Shown: in pieces, positions 36,626 through 46,420 of the stretch
Numbering within the stretch: position 1 is the stretch's first letter
Layout: every line of letters starts with the position of its first letter
Assembly: GCF_002943755.1 (NCBI RefSeq)
Contig: NZ_MQUB01000001.1
Coordinates: 1,600,501 to 1,664,500, forward strand
Reading direction: 5' to 3'
DNA length: 64,000 nt
From: Aureitalea marina
Lineage (GTDB): Bacteria; Bacteroidota; Bacteroidia; Flavobacteriales; Flavobacteriaceae
Program-made: the position numbers and the translations under genes
Notes under the pieces: generated by a model
The model's input: only the letters and a program-made list of their open reading frames with translations
What the model was told of the DNA's origin: nothing
Database searches by the model: none

Positions 36626-39106
36626 ATGAGATTAATTCTTACCGGCCTGTTACTGTTTATCGGGCTATTCGCGCAAGCCCAGTTGCAGTCTCCATCAGAT
36701 TTCCTGGGATACACCATCGGGACCGAATTTTCGAGACATGCAGACGTAGTCCGCTATTTTGAGCATGTGGCGTCCAATAGCGATATGGTCACTTACCACC
36801 AATACGGAAAGACCAACGAAAGGCGTCCTTTAACCTATGCCATTGTTTCAACTTCAGCCAACCTGGCCAAGATCGAACAGATCCGGACAGACAACCTAAA
36901 AAGTATCGGGTTGGAAAGTGGAAGCGCCCAACCAGATGTTGCCATTGTTTGGTTAAGCTATAATGTACACGGGAACGAAGCTTCGTCTACAGAAGCCTCC
37001 ATGCAAACCCTCTATGAACTCATCACTCAAAAGAAAGCCTGGTTAGAGAATACCGTAGTGATCATAGATCCGTGTATCAACCCTGATGGTCGGGATCGGT
37101 ATGCTAATTGGTATAACCAGGTTAAAGCGACACCCTACAACTCTGCTCAAATTGCAACAGAACACAATGAACCCTGGCCAGGTGGTCGCCCTAATCACTA
37201 TTTGTTCGACCTGAATCGAGATTGGGCGTGGGCCTCGCAGGTTGAGACTCAACAACGGCTGGTGATCTATAACCAGTGGATGCCTCACGTACATGTAGAC
37301 TTCCATGAGCAAGGGATCAACGAGCCATACTATTTTGCACCTGCAGCAGAACCATATCACGAGATCATATCTCCCTGGCAGCGAGAGTTTCAGACCCAGA
37401 TCGGGAAGAATCATGCCAAGTACTTCGATGCAGAAGGTTGGTTGTTCTTCACCCGAGAGCGTTTCGACCTGCTCTATCCAAGTTATGGGGACACCTACCC
37501 TACCTATATGGGGGCAATTGGAATGACTTACGAGCAGGCCGGACACGGTCGAGCTGGTTTGGGCATTGACACCGACGAGGGCTACGAACTCACCCTGGTA
37601 GATCGAGTGGCTCATCACAACACCACAGGATTATCTACCGTGGAGATCTCTTCTCGCAATGCCGCACGTTTGAATGAGGAATTCCGCAACTTCTTTAACG
37701 ACAACAGCGGGATGAAGTATAAAAGTTATGTGCTGAATGGCCACCCAGATAAGATCGCCGCTCTGGCCGCTCTGTTGGATAGGCACGAAATACGGTACGG
37801 GTATGGCTCCGGCGGTTCAGTTAGTGGATTCAGTTATACTGAGAATGGATCGGGCAGCGTTTCGGCTTCCGGGGCATTGATCGTTAGTACCAATCAACCC
37901 AAGGGAAAAATGGTCAAGGTTTTGTTCGATCCGGATGCGAAACTTAGCACTCCGCTAACCTATGACATTACTGCCTGGAGTATACCACACGCCTACGGTT
38001 TGGAATGTGTGGCCAGCACTTCCCTGGTCTCTGCCAATGGAACAGCTCCAATTGCCAACGTGATCAACCAGGTAGTCATTGGGACACCGGGTTATATACT
38101 ACCTTGGAATAGCATGCAGGATGCCGCATTCCTCTCGGACCTGCTGGCAAATGATGTGAAGGTCCGGTTTTCTGAGAAAGACCTCAGCTTTGCTGGCAGG
38201 CAGTTTAAGAAGGGAAGTTTAGTCATCACAAAGAGTGACAACAGGCAAAACCCGGATTTCGACGCCTTGGTAACCAGCATGGCCAATAAACATGGACGAG
38301 CTCTCTTTGCATCACCAACCAGCTTTTCGGACAACGGAACCGATTTTGGTTCTCCGGATATCAAATTGGTACCCAAGAACAGGATCGCCGTTCTGAAAGG
38401 AGATGGAACCTCCTCCCTGAGTTATGGGGCCACCTGGCATTATTTTGAGACTCAATTAAATTACCCCATCACTTCCATTGATACTGACGATTTCAGCACC
38501 GATGCACTGGCGAACTTTGACATTTTGGTCATGCCCAGCGGGTGGTATGGTCGAATGCTGAATGGGAATAACCTGGATGGGCTAAAATCCTGGATCAGAG
38601 ATGGCGGAAAGGTCATTGCCATTGGAGGAGCAGCTGGTGCCTTTGAAGGTAAAGATGGCTTCGGAATTGCATCGAATGAGACTAGTGACGATGAAGATGA
38701 AGACTCATCTAAACTGTTACCCTATGATCAACGAGAGCAGGATTATGTGAAGAACATGATCACAGGAGCCATTTACCAGGTAAGTGTAGATAATACACAC
38801 CCCATGGCTTTTGGCTATGACAAGGACTACTTCAGTTTGAAGTTGGGCGGCACTTCCTATAAATTGCTGGACGGTGGATTTAATGTCGGTCATATCGGGG
38901 AGGAACCGAATAGCGTTTCTGGATTCTCCGGAGAGAAAGCCAAGGCCGGACTTAAAAATTCCCTTGTCTTCGGAGAACAGCGTATGGGAAGAGGATCAGT
39001 GGTTTACCTGGTAGACGATGTACTCTTCCGTTCCTTCTGGGAAAACGGGAAGCTGTTTATGGCAAACAGTATCTTCTTTGTGAACAGTAACGTCTTTAGG
39101 CTGTAA
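36626..39106 (+). CDS. Secreted M14-family zinc carboxypeptidase
   Basis: An 826-residue secreted protein, signal peptide ending AQAQ (19). The peptidase domain lies at about residues 40-370: first zinc motif NVHGNEASSTEA (HxxE), then INPDGRDRY, FDLNRDW and the third ligand in VDFHEQG; a Glu in GLSTVEIS may be the catalytic residue. The C-terminal part (about 480-826, with INVVMPSGWYG-like and GKVIAIGGAAGAFEG segments) resembles a class I glutamine amidotransferase-like domain, often attached to such peptidases. No type IX tag is visible, so it may be periplasmic. It ends at a strong bidirectional terminator. Confidence 0.9.
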   Translation: MRLILTGLLLFIGLFAQAQLQSPSDFLGYTIGTEFSRHADVVRYFEHVASNSDMVTYHQYGKTNERRPLTYAIVSTSANLAKIEQIRTDNLKSIGLESGSAQPDVAIVWLSYNVHGNEASSTEASMQTLYELITQKKAWLENTVVIIDPCINPDGRDRYANWYNQVKATPYNSAQIATEHNEPWPGGRPNHYLFDLNRDWAWASQVETQQRLVIYNQWMPHVHVDFHEQGINEPYYFAPAAEPYHEIISPWQREFQTQIGKNHAKYFDAEGWLFFTRERFDLLYPSYGDTYPTYMGAIGMTYEQAGHGRAGLGIDTDEGYELTLVDRVAHHNTTGLSTVEISSRNAARLNEEFRNFFNDNSGMKYKSYVLNGHPDKIAALAALLDRHEIRYGYGSGGSVSGFSYTENGSGSVSASGALIVSTNQPKGKMVKVLFDPDAKLSTPLTYDITAWSIPHAYGLECVASTSLVSANGTAPIANVINQVVIGTPGYILPWNSMQDAAFLSDLLANDVKVRFSEKDLSFAGRQFKKGSLVITKSDNRQNPDFDALVTSMANKHGRALFASPTSFSDNGTDFGSPDIKLVPKNRIAVLKGDGTSSLSYGATWHYFETQLNYPITSIDTDDFSTDALANFDILVMPSGWYGRMLNGNNLDGLKSWIRDGGKVIAIGGAAGAFEGKDGFGIASNETSDDEDEDSSKLLPYDQREQDYVKNMITGAIYQVSVDNTHPMAFGYDKDYFSLKLGGTSYKLLDGGFNVGHIGEEPNSVSGFSGEKAKAGLKNSLVFGEQRMGRGSVVYLVDDVLFRSFWENGKLFMANSIFFVNSNVFRL

Positions 39107-39120
39107 ACAGAATTAAAATC

Positions 39121-39150
39121 AAAAAGCCGGGCTCTCAAGCCCGGCTTTTT
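39121..39150. terminator. Bidirectional terminator (M14 peptidase / serine hydrolase)
   Basis: Perfect 13-bp inverted repeat AAAAAGCCGGGCT / AGCCCGGCTTTTT with a four-base loop, symmetric T runs on both strands. It separates two convergent genes. Confidence 0.93.
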
Positions 39151-39154
39151 TTGT

Positions 39155-40795
39155 TTAGTCCAGTCTTTTGGCGGTCATTTGCTGCCCTCCCTGGTTCAGG
39201 GTGACGGCATCCGCCTGGCCGTCATTTCCAACGTCGAATACCAGGTTGGCTTCTACTACCTTTAGAAAGAAGGTATGTTCCTTTTCCGGGAAAATGGGAA
39301 AGGTAGGTTGCCCTGTGATCTGAGCCATAAGCTGATCTCCCTCCTGGCTGACCTCCAGGTTCATTCCGGGTTGCATCTGGTAAGTCCCGATATAGTTCTT
39401 CAATAATGCAGGATCTATGTCTATGGCCACCTTCTCTTTCTTCTTGGGAATATTTGCCTCGACTCCCTCCGCTTTATCGATTCGGTTGATAAAGGTCACC
39501 TTCTTCTTACCCTCCTCCATTCGGAATTGATACCTGGTCGTGCTACCTTCGAATATGAATTCGTTCTCGCTGATTGCCATGATCGGCAATTTTGAACTGC
39601 CTCTTCTTTGACTGTATAACTGACCATCTTCCAGGGTAATATCCCGAATAACATCATTTTTGTACTGATAGGTGCCTACCCATCTGTTGAGCTGCTCCTG
39701 GTTTAGCTGAACAAAACCTTTGGTTTGATAGGGTTTCCCGATGGCCTCGGCGGCAATTCGAATGGTCACATCCGTAGGAGAATTTCCATTGCTATTGGCA
39801 AAAACAGCCACGTATAGATCTTCTTCGGGAATGTGAATGGCGTAGGTCGTATAGCCAAAGATCCCTCCCCCGTGCTCGATAGATGGAACATCAGAAATTT
39901 CATTAATAGACCAGCCGTAACCATAGTTAGTCAGACTTCCGTCATTTAGTGCGGTGTTGGTCCAGGCCTTTTTTAACTGGGAAGCCGAAATCAATTTGTT
40001 TCCGCTCAATGCCTGTTGCCATTTATACAGGTCTCCTACCGTAGACATAAGCGAGCCAGCTGCATAGGGCAAGGTCATACTCAAGTAGTCGGCATTTCTG
40101 AAACCACCTTCTACGGGCTGATAACCATTGGCCCGATTAAGTATGATCTCAGAATGGCTCCCGTAACGAGAATTTTTCATTCCGGCTGGGGCAAAGAGTT
40201 TGGTCTCCACGAACGCTTCATAACTCATTCCGCTCACTCGCTCGATGATCTCTCCCAGGATAATGTACCCGGAGTTGTTATAATTCCATTGGGTTCCCGG
40301 GTCAAACTCCACAGTTTCGTTCTTAAAGACGTCGATAAGTTCGTTGGGAGTCATATCTGTCCGAGCCTCAGACATAAAACTGGGCATATTGGTATAGCTC
40401 TTTATTCCTGAAGTATGATTCAGCAAATGTTGGAGTGTAATAGTCTTCCCTTGTGTTGGATAATCCGGGATGTACTTGGTGATATTATCGGAAACTTTGA
40501 GTTTCCCCGCTTGCTCCAGCATCAAAATGGCGACGGCTGTAAATTGTTTGGTTATGGACCCGATCTCGAAGACACTTTCCGGTTTAAGCGGGATCTGGTG
40601 TTCCAAATTAGCCAGCCCGAAAGCCGCCGTATAGATCACCTGGCCATCTTTGGCCACTAGCGCCGAGACGCCGGGGCCGTCTGCAGGATATTGCTCCGAC
40701 AGTATGGCGTCAATCTTTTGATCCAGAGATTGTCCCCAGATCAATTGGGTCAGCATAAGTGCAAATAACAAGAGGAAATGATTCAATTTTGACAT
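39155..40795 (-). CDS. Exported class C beta-lactamase-fold serine hydrolase with DUF3471 tail
   Basis: A 546-residue exported protein; I start at ATG 40795, which gives a signal peptide ending LIWGQ (22). The serine hydrolase domain carries SITK (80-83), the Tyr motif NYNNSGY (about 168) and HGGGIFGY in place of KTG, typical of class C esterase/peptidase relatives rather than true beta-lactamases. Residues about 360-546 hold two related beta modules (WVGTYQYKN..., YIGTYQMQPG...), the DUF3471 type. Role is probably a periplasmic D-aminopeptidase or esterase; substrate unknown. Confidence 0.87.
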   Translation of the reverse strand: MSKLNHFLLLFALMLTQLIWGQSLDQKIDAILSEQYPADGPGVSALVAKDGQVIYTAAFGLANLEHQIPLKPESVFEIGSITKQFTAVAILMLEQAGKLKVSDNITKYIPDYPTQGKTITLQHLLNHTSGIKSYTNMPSFMSEARTDMTPNELIDVFKNETVEFDPGTQWNYNNSGYIILGEIIERVSGMSYEAFVETKLFAPAGMKNSRYGSHSEIILNRANGYQPVEGGFRNADYLSMTLPYAAGSLMSTVGDLYKWQQALSGNKLISASQLKKAWTNTALNDGSLTNYGYGWSINEISDVPSIEHGGGIFGYTTYAIHIPEEDLYVAVFANSNGNSPTDVTIRIAAEAIGKPYQTKGFVQLNQEQLNRWVGTYQYKNDVIRDITLEDGQLYSQRRGSSKLPIMAISENEFIFEGSTTRYQFRMEEGKKKVTFINRIDKAEGVEANIPKKKEKVAIDIDPALLKNYIGTYQMQPGMNLEVSQEGDQLMAQITGQPTFPIFPEKEHTFFLKVVEANLVFDVGNDGQADAVTLNQGGQQMTAKRLD

Positions 40796-40917
40796 GATCG
40801 ATGATTTAGTTTTTCCTAAGACGAGCAGCACATCATTTTGGTTACATAAAAATGGAATGAATCACTGCTCTTGTTCGAAAAGATATTTTCTCTAATTTTC
40901 AACAAATTAATTGGCCC

Positions 40918-41922
40918 ATGCTATCACGTATTCAACCCGTCATTCTCCTAATCTTGATCACTCTATTACATGCCTGTAAGAAGAAGGAAGCAACCAATGA
41001 TTTGGTTAACGATCAAACGATTCAAACGGAAATAGCAGAAGAACTTGAATCCCAAGATTACCAGGCCATATCTCTTTTGGGGGACACCCTGATCCCGGCA
41101 GAACCATCCGAGAAACTATTGAATCAGTTAAAAGAGAAAAGGGAAGCATTCCAGCAAGATCCCATGAACCTAGAAAATATCATTTGGTTTGGACGCTTTA
41201 CCGCTTACAGTGGTCAGTACCGGGAAGCGATCAATATTTATTCGGAGGGATTGCAACAATTTCCCGATGAATCCAGACTGCTTAGGCACAGGGGCCATCG
41301 CTGGATCACCTTGCGTGAATTCGACAAGGCCATCGCGGACCTTGGACGCGCTGCAGAATTGATAAAAGGGAAAGAGAACATGGTCGAACAGGATGGCATG
41401 CCCAATGAATTGGGTATACCGGTCAGTAGTATGCATGGAAATATCTATTACCACCTTGGGCTGGCTTATTACCTGAATGGTGAATACGAGCAATCACTTA
41501 TGGCCTATCAAAAATGCCTGGAGACTTCGCCCAACCCGGACAATGTGGTGTCTGCCACCCATTGGATCTATATGAACCTCCAGCTCCTGGGCCGGCCGGA
41601 CGAAGCCAATGAAGCCTTGAACAGGATCAGCCCGGATATGAAGATCATAGAGAATCAGGCCTATTTCACCGCCTGTCTTTTCTATCAGGGAGAACTCAAA
41701 CTACAGGATATCTACGACCCACAGCAAGAAGCTAGTCCTTCTGGTTCTGCCTTACTTTATGGTATCGGTAATTGGTATATGTATAACGGTATGAACCAGG
41801 AAGGCAGGCGGATCTTTGAGGAAATGGTTAGCCGGCCGGATTGGGCCTCCTTTGGCCATATTGCCGCCGAGGCCGATCTGGCCCGTCAGAACTTTAATCC
41901 TGGAAACGGAGGTCGAATGTAA
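40918..41922 (+). CDS. TPR-repeat lipoprotein
   Basis: A 334-residue lipoprotein with lipobox LLHAC (Cys 20) and a Lys-rich sequence right after it. Residues about 90-250 contain tetratricopeptide units (FTAYSGQYREAINIYSEGLQQ, RHRGHRWITLREFDKAIADLG, YYLNGEYEQSLMAYQKCL), a helical protein-binding scaffold. TPR lipoproteins of this type have no assigned partner. Its end overlaps the convergent Dabb-like lipoprotein gene by 29 bases. There is no adjacent SusD-like or receptor gene. Confidence 0.8.
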   Translation: MLSRIQPVILLILITLLHACKKKEATNDLVNDQTIQTEIAEELESQDYQAISLLGDTLIPAEPSEKLLNQLKEKREAFQQDPMNLENIIWFGRFTAYSGQYREAINIYSEGLQQFPDESRLLRHRGHRWITLREFDKAIADLGRAAELIKGKENMVEQDGMPNELGIPVSSMHGNIYYHLGLAYYLNGEYEQSLMAYQKCLETSPNPDNVVSATHWIYMNLQLLGRPDEANEALNRISPDMKIIENQAYFTACLFYQGELKLQDIYDPQQEASPSGSALLYGIGNWYMYNGMNQEGRRIFEEMVSRPDWASFGHIAAEADLARQNFNPGNGGRM

Positions 41923-42298
41923 GCGGTGGTTTGCTTAAGTGCGGCTTTAATTGGTTGCGTACCGACTGATGCAGGCTATCAGAATCGTACTGTGCCAGGG
42001 CTTTCTCATCTTTAAAATATACCCGCAGTAATAGGTCGTAATCCAAGGCTCTTTCGTCTCCTACATCCAAGCGGGAAAATACTTCCACCGCTTCTACACC
42101 TTCCACTTGCTTCAAGGTCATTAGTTGATCGATCACCTCTTCCTGCATTGAGCTATCGTTGATAGCCAGGTAGACTTGGTGCTCCAATCCGATATCGAGC
42201 GGCTTTGGCATGTGTTTACAGCTCACCACTAGGAGCGCAATGGACAGGAATAACAACTTGATCAGTCCTTTGATTCTCGATTCTTTTCTTCTATCCAT
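41894..42298 (-). CDS. Dabb-like (stress-responsive barrel fold) lipoprotein
   Basis: A 134-residue lipoprotein: basic N-terminus, hydrophobic stretch and lipobox LVVSC (Cys 27). The rest fits a single Dabb domain (PF07876): HQVYLAINDSS, a helix EEVIDQLMTLKQVEG, then DYDLLLRVYFKDEKALAQYDSDSLHQ. Dabb proteins are ferredoxin-like barrels, some enzymes, most of unknown role. It overlaps the glycosyltransferase gene by 37 bases on the same strand, suggesting coupling, and the TPR gene by 29 bases on the opposite strand. Confidence 0.75.
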   Translation of the reverse strand: MDRRKESRIKGLIKLLFLSIALLVVSCKHMPKPLDIGLEHQVYLAINDSSMQEEVIDQLMTLKQVEGVEAVEVFSRLDVGDERALDYDLLLRVYFKDEKALAQYDSDSLHQSVRNQLKPHLSKPPLTFDLRFQD

Positions 42299-43494
42299 TT
42301 GCTCATGTATCTTGTGCTTTGCAGACTTTGATGCTGCAAAATATCAATAATGAAATGTTTCTTTCTATGAGATGCAATTTCCGCTTCAGTCTTCTCTAGT
42401 GTGGCAATGAACAATTCCCTGTAGTGATCGGCATCAAAACGGTCTTCCAGCAAACGTTTGGCCTGATCCGCAGCCTGCTCCCAGGACGGTTTACGGCTAT
42501 AAAGATCATGTGCTGCTTGGGCGAAGTCGGAGGGAATATCCGCAATACGGCCTGGAAAATTTTTAGCATCGCCTATACCTTCTGCTCCTACGCTAGTCGA
42601 AATACTGGGAATACCGTACTCCATCGCATCTAGTAGTTTGACCTTTAACCCGGCACCAAAACGGACCCCACAGAGATTGATCCTGTATTGAGGCATTACT
42701 GCAGACAGATTGTCCATCCAACCTTTAAGGTGAAATCCATTATCCGGTTGATGATACTCAGTAAATTTACCGTTGTCGTAAGCCCCATATACATCCAGGC
42801 GGGCATCTGGCATCAAACGGCGGATCTGCGGCCAGATTTCGATAGCGAGGTAGCCAATTGCATCCGCATTAGGTGGATGCAACAGATTTCCTATCGTCAC
42901 AAAGTGCTGACGTTTTTCAAAGGAAGGTAAATTGAGCCGTTGTCCTTCAGACCAAAGTGGCAGATACAATAGCTGACCAACATCCACATTAAACTGTTGC
43001 TGTAGCAGCTTCATCTCAAATTCTGAAATGATCAGAGAGATATCCGATCTGAGAATGGCTGCTAATTCCCTTTTGGCGGTATCTGAATAGAGAGCCTCAT
43101 TTAATGTCAACCCCTCCTGCTCTTTTTGTCGTGCCTTACGCAAGAAATGTAGATCTTCTGTATCCAATACCCGCAGGGCCAGAGGGCAATTCTGGGTTAC
43201 CCGCCAACCGAACTGTTCTTCGGTCATAAAGCGATCAAAGATGACCACCTGCGGAGCCAATTCGGATATCCAGGAGTCAAAGGACGAATCGTTCAGGAGA
43301 ATCTCATGTAAGCGTTCCTCCGGAAGCGGATCAGTATAAGCAGTTTTCTGGGCAGTTGAGGCCAGATGCCAATCTGCGCCCGCCCTATCCAGGGTTTGGA
43401 TCAGTTGCAGCATCCTTCTGCCCGCTCCAGTAGTTCTGGACTCCGGATAAGTATGACCAATAATCAGAACGCGCCTACCCTTCATTTGTCTCAA
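42262..43494 (-). CDS. Glycosyltransferase family 4-like (GT-B fold)
   Basis: A 410-residue GT-B-type enzyme. The N-terminal half starts VLIIGHTYPESRTTGAGRRM, and the C-terminal half has the nucleotide-sugar site FVTIGNLLHPPNADA and GVRFGAGLKVKLLDAMEYGIP, where the conserved E-x7-E region is partly replaced (AGLKVKLLDAMEYG). Acceptor and donor sugars are unknown. It sits inside a tightly overlapping group (propeller lipoprotein 20-base overlap, Dabb lipoprotein 37-base overlap) behind rimO. An ATG three codons on is an alternative start. Confidence 0.82.
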   Translation of the reverse strand: MRQMKGRRVLIIGHTYPESRTTGAGRRMLQLIQTLDRAGADWHLASTAQKTAYTDPLPEERLHEILLNDSSFDSWISELAPQVVIFDRFMTEEQFGWRVTQNCPLALRVLDTEDLHFLRKARQKEQEGLTLNEALYSDTAKRELAAILRSDISLIISEFEMKLLQQQFNVDVGQLLYLPLWSEGQRLNLPSFEKRQHFVTIGNLLHPPNADAIGYLAIEIWPQIRRLMPDARLDVYGAYDNGKFTEYHQPDNGFHLKGWMDNLSAVMPQYRINLCGVRFGAGLKVKLLDAMEYGIPSISTSVGAEGIGDAKNFPGRIADIPSDFAQAAHDLYSRKPSWEQAADQAKRLLEDRFDADHYRELFIATLEKTEAEIASHRKKHFIIDILQHQSLQSTRYMSKWIEEKNRESKD

Positions 43495-44716
43495 TGAGTT
43501 GAAACGGCATTGTGGCTATTCGTATCTCAGTGCCCATCTCCATCAATTCTGTCCAGGCAAAGATCAGTTGTTGTTGGTAAAGGGCCAATTGTGGAAAACC
43601 ACTGGCCCGTTCCGGACTGGTCTCGGAAATGATCTGATCGACCAGGATACTTCCAAGCCTGTCCACGATCTTTAACCGAATGACCTCCATTTCTCCTTGG
43701 GGTTCCATCCAGATTACGGCTGCGGTATTGGCATCCAGGAGCTCAAGATCGACACGCCCTGTTGCCTCGCCTGCATCTAGTCGGACATACGATTGAAAGT
43801 TAGCTCCAGAATCTTCAGAAAAACTCAATCTGACCTCTCCCTCACCATTGGCTGCTGTAAACCAAGCCAAGGCTACATCTGAACCAATAGCGTCTAAAGC
43901 CGGACCGTTCACCGGACAACCGGGAATCTCCCAATTGTCATCATTGACAATTACTGGAGTAGTCCAACTTCCATTTACTTCCCGGACAACAGATATGTCC
44001 CGGATTTCAAACTCGGTTCGGTCCCTGTAGGCGACAATAGGACCTAGGTCAGTCATGGCAACGGCCGTATTACAACAGTCGCACACACGAGGATCAAGTT
44101 CGGTGTCTTCTATTAATTCTCCATTTGGCCCGATCTTGGCCCCACGCAGGGTCATGGCTCCACCGCCTCCGTGATCGTGATCATGGGAACCTCCTGTATT
44201 GCGGCCATCCAGCCAGGTCAGGAAAAATGAATCCTGCCCTAAGGGTATTATGGAAACAAATCCATGCTCACTCTGGGTGGTGTCTTTATTCACTTTGAGG
44301 TTTTCGGTCCAGCCATTGGGGCCATTATGGTTCAATTTGATGTCGTAGGTGAATTTTCCATCGGCAGATCGTTGCAGGTAGGTCCCTACCCTGTACTCAT
44401 TATTTACGGCTATCTGAGGGAAATCCGCCCAATTGTTGAACCAATCTGTGCCTTGGGCCACTGTGTCGATTTTCTCCCACCGACCTTCAACCCATTTGCC
44501 GTGAAATAAGGTCGCCAGGGAGTCATTTTGTTCTACCCAGGACAGCCACAATCCACTTTCAGTGGGGTACAATCGCACCAGAGATGAATTCTTCCCGGAA
44601 GGAGGTGCTAAACTTTGTAATGAAAGCTCGGTGTCCGTGGGCACAGAACGGGTAGGAGACTGACAAGATAATAAGAGGGCTAGTATCCCTGAAATGAAAG
44701 GAATAGCGTACTTCAT
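43475..44716 (-). CDS. Sialidase-like beta-propeller lipoprotein with Cys/His metal-site candidates
   Basis: A 413-residue lipoprotein (lipobox LLLSC, Cys 18). Repeated blades such as LWLSWVEQNDS, FFLTWLDGRN, VALAWFTAANGEG and AVIWMEPQGE suggest a six-bladed propeller like BNR/sialidase proteins, but no sialidase catalytic triad is evident. Two unusual stretches stand out: SHDHDHGGGG (177-186) and CDCC (212-215), with C267 nearby; they could bind a metal such as copper or zinc. It lies 39 bases after rimO and overlaps the following glycosyltransferase, so it is part of that operon. Function unknown. Confidence 0.7.
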   Translation of the reverse strand: MKYAIPFISGILALLLSCQSPTRSVPTDTELSLQSLAPPSGKNSSLVRLYPTESGLWLSWVEQNDSLATLFHGKWVEGRWEKIDTVAQGTDWFNNWADFPQIAVNNEYRVGTYLQRSADGKFTYDIKLNHNGPNGWTENLKVNKDTTQSEHGFVSIIPLGQDSFFLTWLDGRNTGGSHDHDHGGGGAMTLRGAKIGPNGELIEDTELDPRVCDCCNTAVAMTDLGPIVAYRDRTEFEIRDISVVREVNGSWTTPVIVNDDNWEIPGCPVNGPALDAIGSDVALAWFTAANGEGEVRLSFSEDSGANFQSYVRLDAGEATGRVDLELLDANTAAVIWMEPQGEMEVIRLKIVDRLGSILVDQIISETSPERASGFPQLALYQQQLIFAWTELMEMGTEIRIATMPFQLIETNEG

Positions 44717-44755
44717 AGTGGTCGTTTTGTAGTCCGCCCTCGGAATAGATGAAGC

Positions 44756-46057
44756 TTATAAGACCTTTCCGTAAAGGTCGAAATCTTCTGCAGCACCAAT
44801 GCGGACCTGGTAAAAATCTCCGGTTCTCAAATACCCATCAGCTGTTGGGATCAGCACCTCGTTGTCAACATCAGGGCTGTCAAATTCCGTACGTCCAACG
44901 TAGTATCCGCCTTCCTGACGATCAATCACAACGCGAAACTCCTGGCCGATCTTCTGTTGGTTCAGCTCCCAGGAGATCTGGGATTGTACCTCCATGATCG
45001 CATTAGCTCGCTCCATCTTGACTTCTTCGGGCACATCGTCCTCCAACTGATACGCATGGGTGTTCTCCTCGTGGGAGTAGGTAAAGCATCCCAAGCGTTC
45101 GAAACGCTGGTCGGTCACCCACTGTTTAAGCAATTGAAAGTCTTCTTCGGTCTCCCCGGGATAACCTACGATTAAGGTGGTACGGATAGCCATACCTGGA
45201 ACAGCCTCGCGGAACTGATCCAGTAAGCGATTGGTCTTGGCCATGGTAGTTCCCCGGCGCATGGATTTCAAGATCGGATCGGCTATATGCTGTAAGGGAA
45301 TGTCAATGTAATTACACACCTTGTCCTCCTCACGCATCACTTCCAGTACATCCAAGGGGAAACCGGTCGGAAAAGCGTAGTGTAAACGGATCCACTCTAT
45401 GCCTTCAACCTGGACCAAGGCCCTTAAAAGGTCCGCCAGTTTACGTTCCTTGTAGAGATCCAAACCATAGTAAGTCAGGTCCTGGGCGATCAAGATCAGT
45501 TCCTTGACCCCATCCGCAGACAGTTTTTCGGCTTCGGTCACCAGATCTTCAATGGGCTTGGACCTGTGCTTACCCCGCATCAAAGGGATGGCACAAAAAG
45601 AACAGGGCCGGTCGCAGCCTTCGGCTATTTTGAGATAAGCGTAATTCTTAGGAGTTGTGGTCAATCGTTCACCTACCAATTCGTGTTTGTAGTCAGCACC
45701 AAGTGCCTTCAGTAAAGATGGTAGCTCCGTAGTGCCAAAATACTGGTCCACATCCGGAATTTCTTTCTGCAGATCGGGTTTGTAGCGCTCAGACAGGCAA
45801 CCCGTCACAAAGACTTTATCCACTAGCCCTTCTTCCTTCTTTTGAACATACTCTAGGATGGTGTTCACACTTTCTTCCTTGGCATTGTCAATGAACCCGC
45901 AGGTATTGATAACTACGACCTCTCCTTCTTGCTCATGTACCACGTCCATGTCGTTGGCACGAAGCTGCCCCATAAGGACCTCAGAATCGTATACATTCTT
46001 ACTACATCCTAAGGTAACAACATTGATCGTGTTCTTCTTTAAAGTTTTGGTCCTCAT
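44756..46057 (-). CDS. rimO: Ribosomal protein S12 methylthiotransferase
   Basis: A 433-residue radical-SAM enzyme that methylthiolates an Asp of S12. The N-terminal MTTase domain has VTLGCSKNVYDSE, the cluster site is GCDRPCSFCAIPLMRGKHRS (CxxxCxxC) and the C-terminal TRAM domain ends at DLYGKV. Length and motifs are normal. A -7-like TATCTTTA lies 50 bases upstream (46107-46114). It leads an operon with the propeller lipoprotein. In other flavobacteria rimO is usually near ftsY; here a sulfatase gene intervenes. Confidence 0.96.
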   Translation of the reverse strand: MRTKTLKKNTINVVTLGCSKNVYDSEVLMGQLRANDMDVVHEQEGEVVVINTCGFIDNAKEESVNTILEYVQKKEEGLVDKVFVTGCLSERYKPDLQKEIPDVDQYFGTTELPSLLKALGADYKHELVGERLTTTPKNYAYLKIAEGCDRPCSFCAIPLMRGKHRSKPIEDLVTEAEKLSADGVKELILIAQDLTYYGLDLYKERKLADLLRALVQVEGIEWIRLHYAFPTGFPLDVLEVMREEDKVCNYIDIPLQHIADPILKSMRRGTTMAKTNRLLDQFREAVPGMAIRTTLIVGYPGETEEDFQLLKQWVTDQRFERLGCFTYSHEENTHAYQLEDDVPEEVKMERANAIMEVQSQISWELNQQKIGQEFRVVIDRQEGGYYVGRTEFDSPDVDNEVLIPTADGYLRTGDFYQVRIGAAEDFDLYGKVL

Positions 46058-46420
46058 ACGATTATCTTGTCTTTTCCAGCAATTGTATTCATTGTCTCTA
46101 AGAGCGTAAAGATACCTAACATAAGCTTGACCAATAAAAAATACAAGGATAACCTTCAGGAAATTATTTGAAGATCTGCCAAAAAATCAGACTATTAAAC
46201 AGCGGAGATCCCATCATCATACCGGTTTATTTAAACCATAAAATCACACAAAAAATTAACAAGTTGAAATCGCATTCATGGTAACTATTTGAATCACATA
46301 AACTTACATAATCGTATCATTAATACTATTCACCGATAGATATGTGTAGTTTCATCGAAAATTTTCTACTGATTAACTGTATTGAAATAATTTCATTTCA
46401 GTTCTCTAATATCTTTTCTT
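46058..46420. other. AT-rich intergenic region between rimO and sulfatase
   Basis: About 360 bases between divergent genes, clearly richer in A/T than the surroundings. I find no ORF, tRNA or clear TAnnTTTG box for the sulfatase. Near the sulfatase, TGAAATAATTTCA (near-perfect palindrome, about 46382-46397) precedes the ATG and could be a regulator site. A TATCTTTA box for rimO lies at 46107-46114 on the minus strand. Confidence 0.55.

Noticed and set aside
37043-37618. 191-codon minus-strand frame inside the M14 peptidase gene
   Set aside because: Antisense to conserved zinc-site sequence; no domain or start signal.
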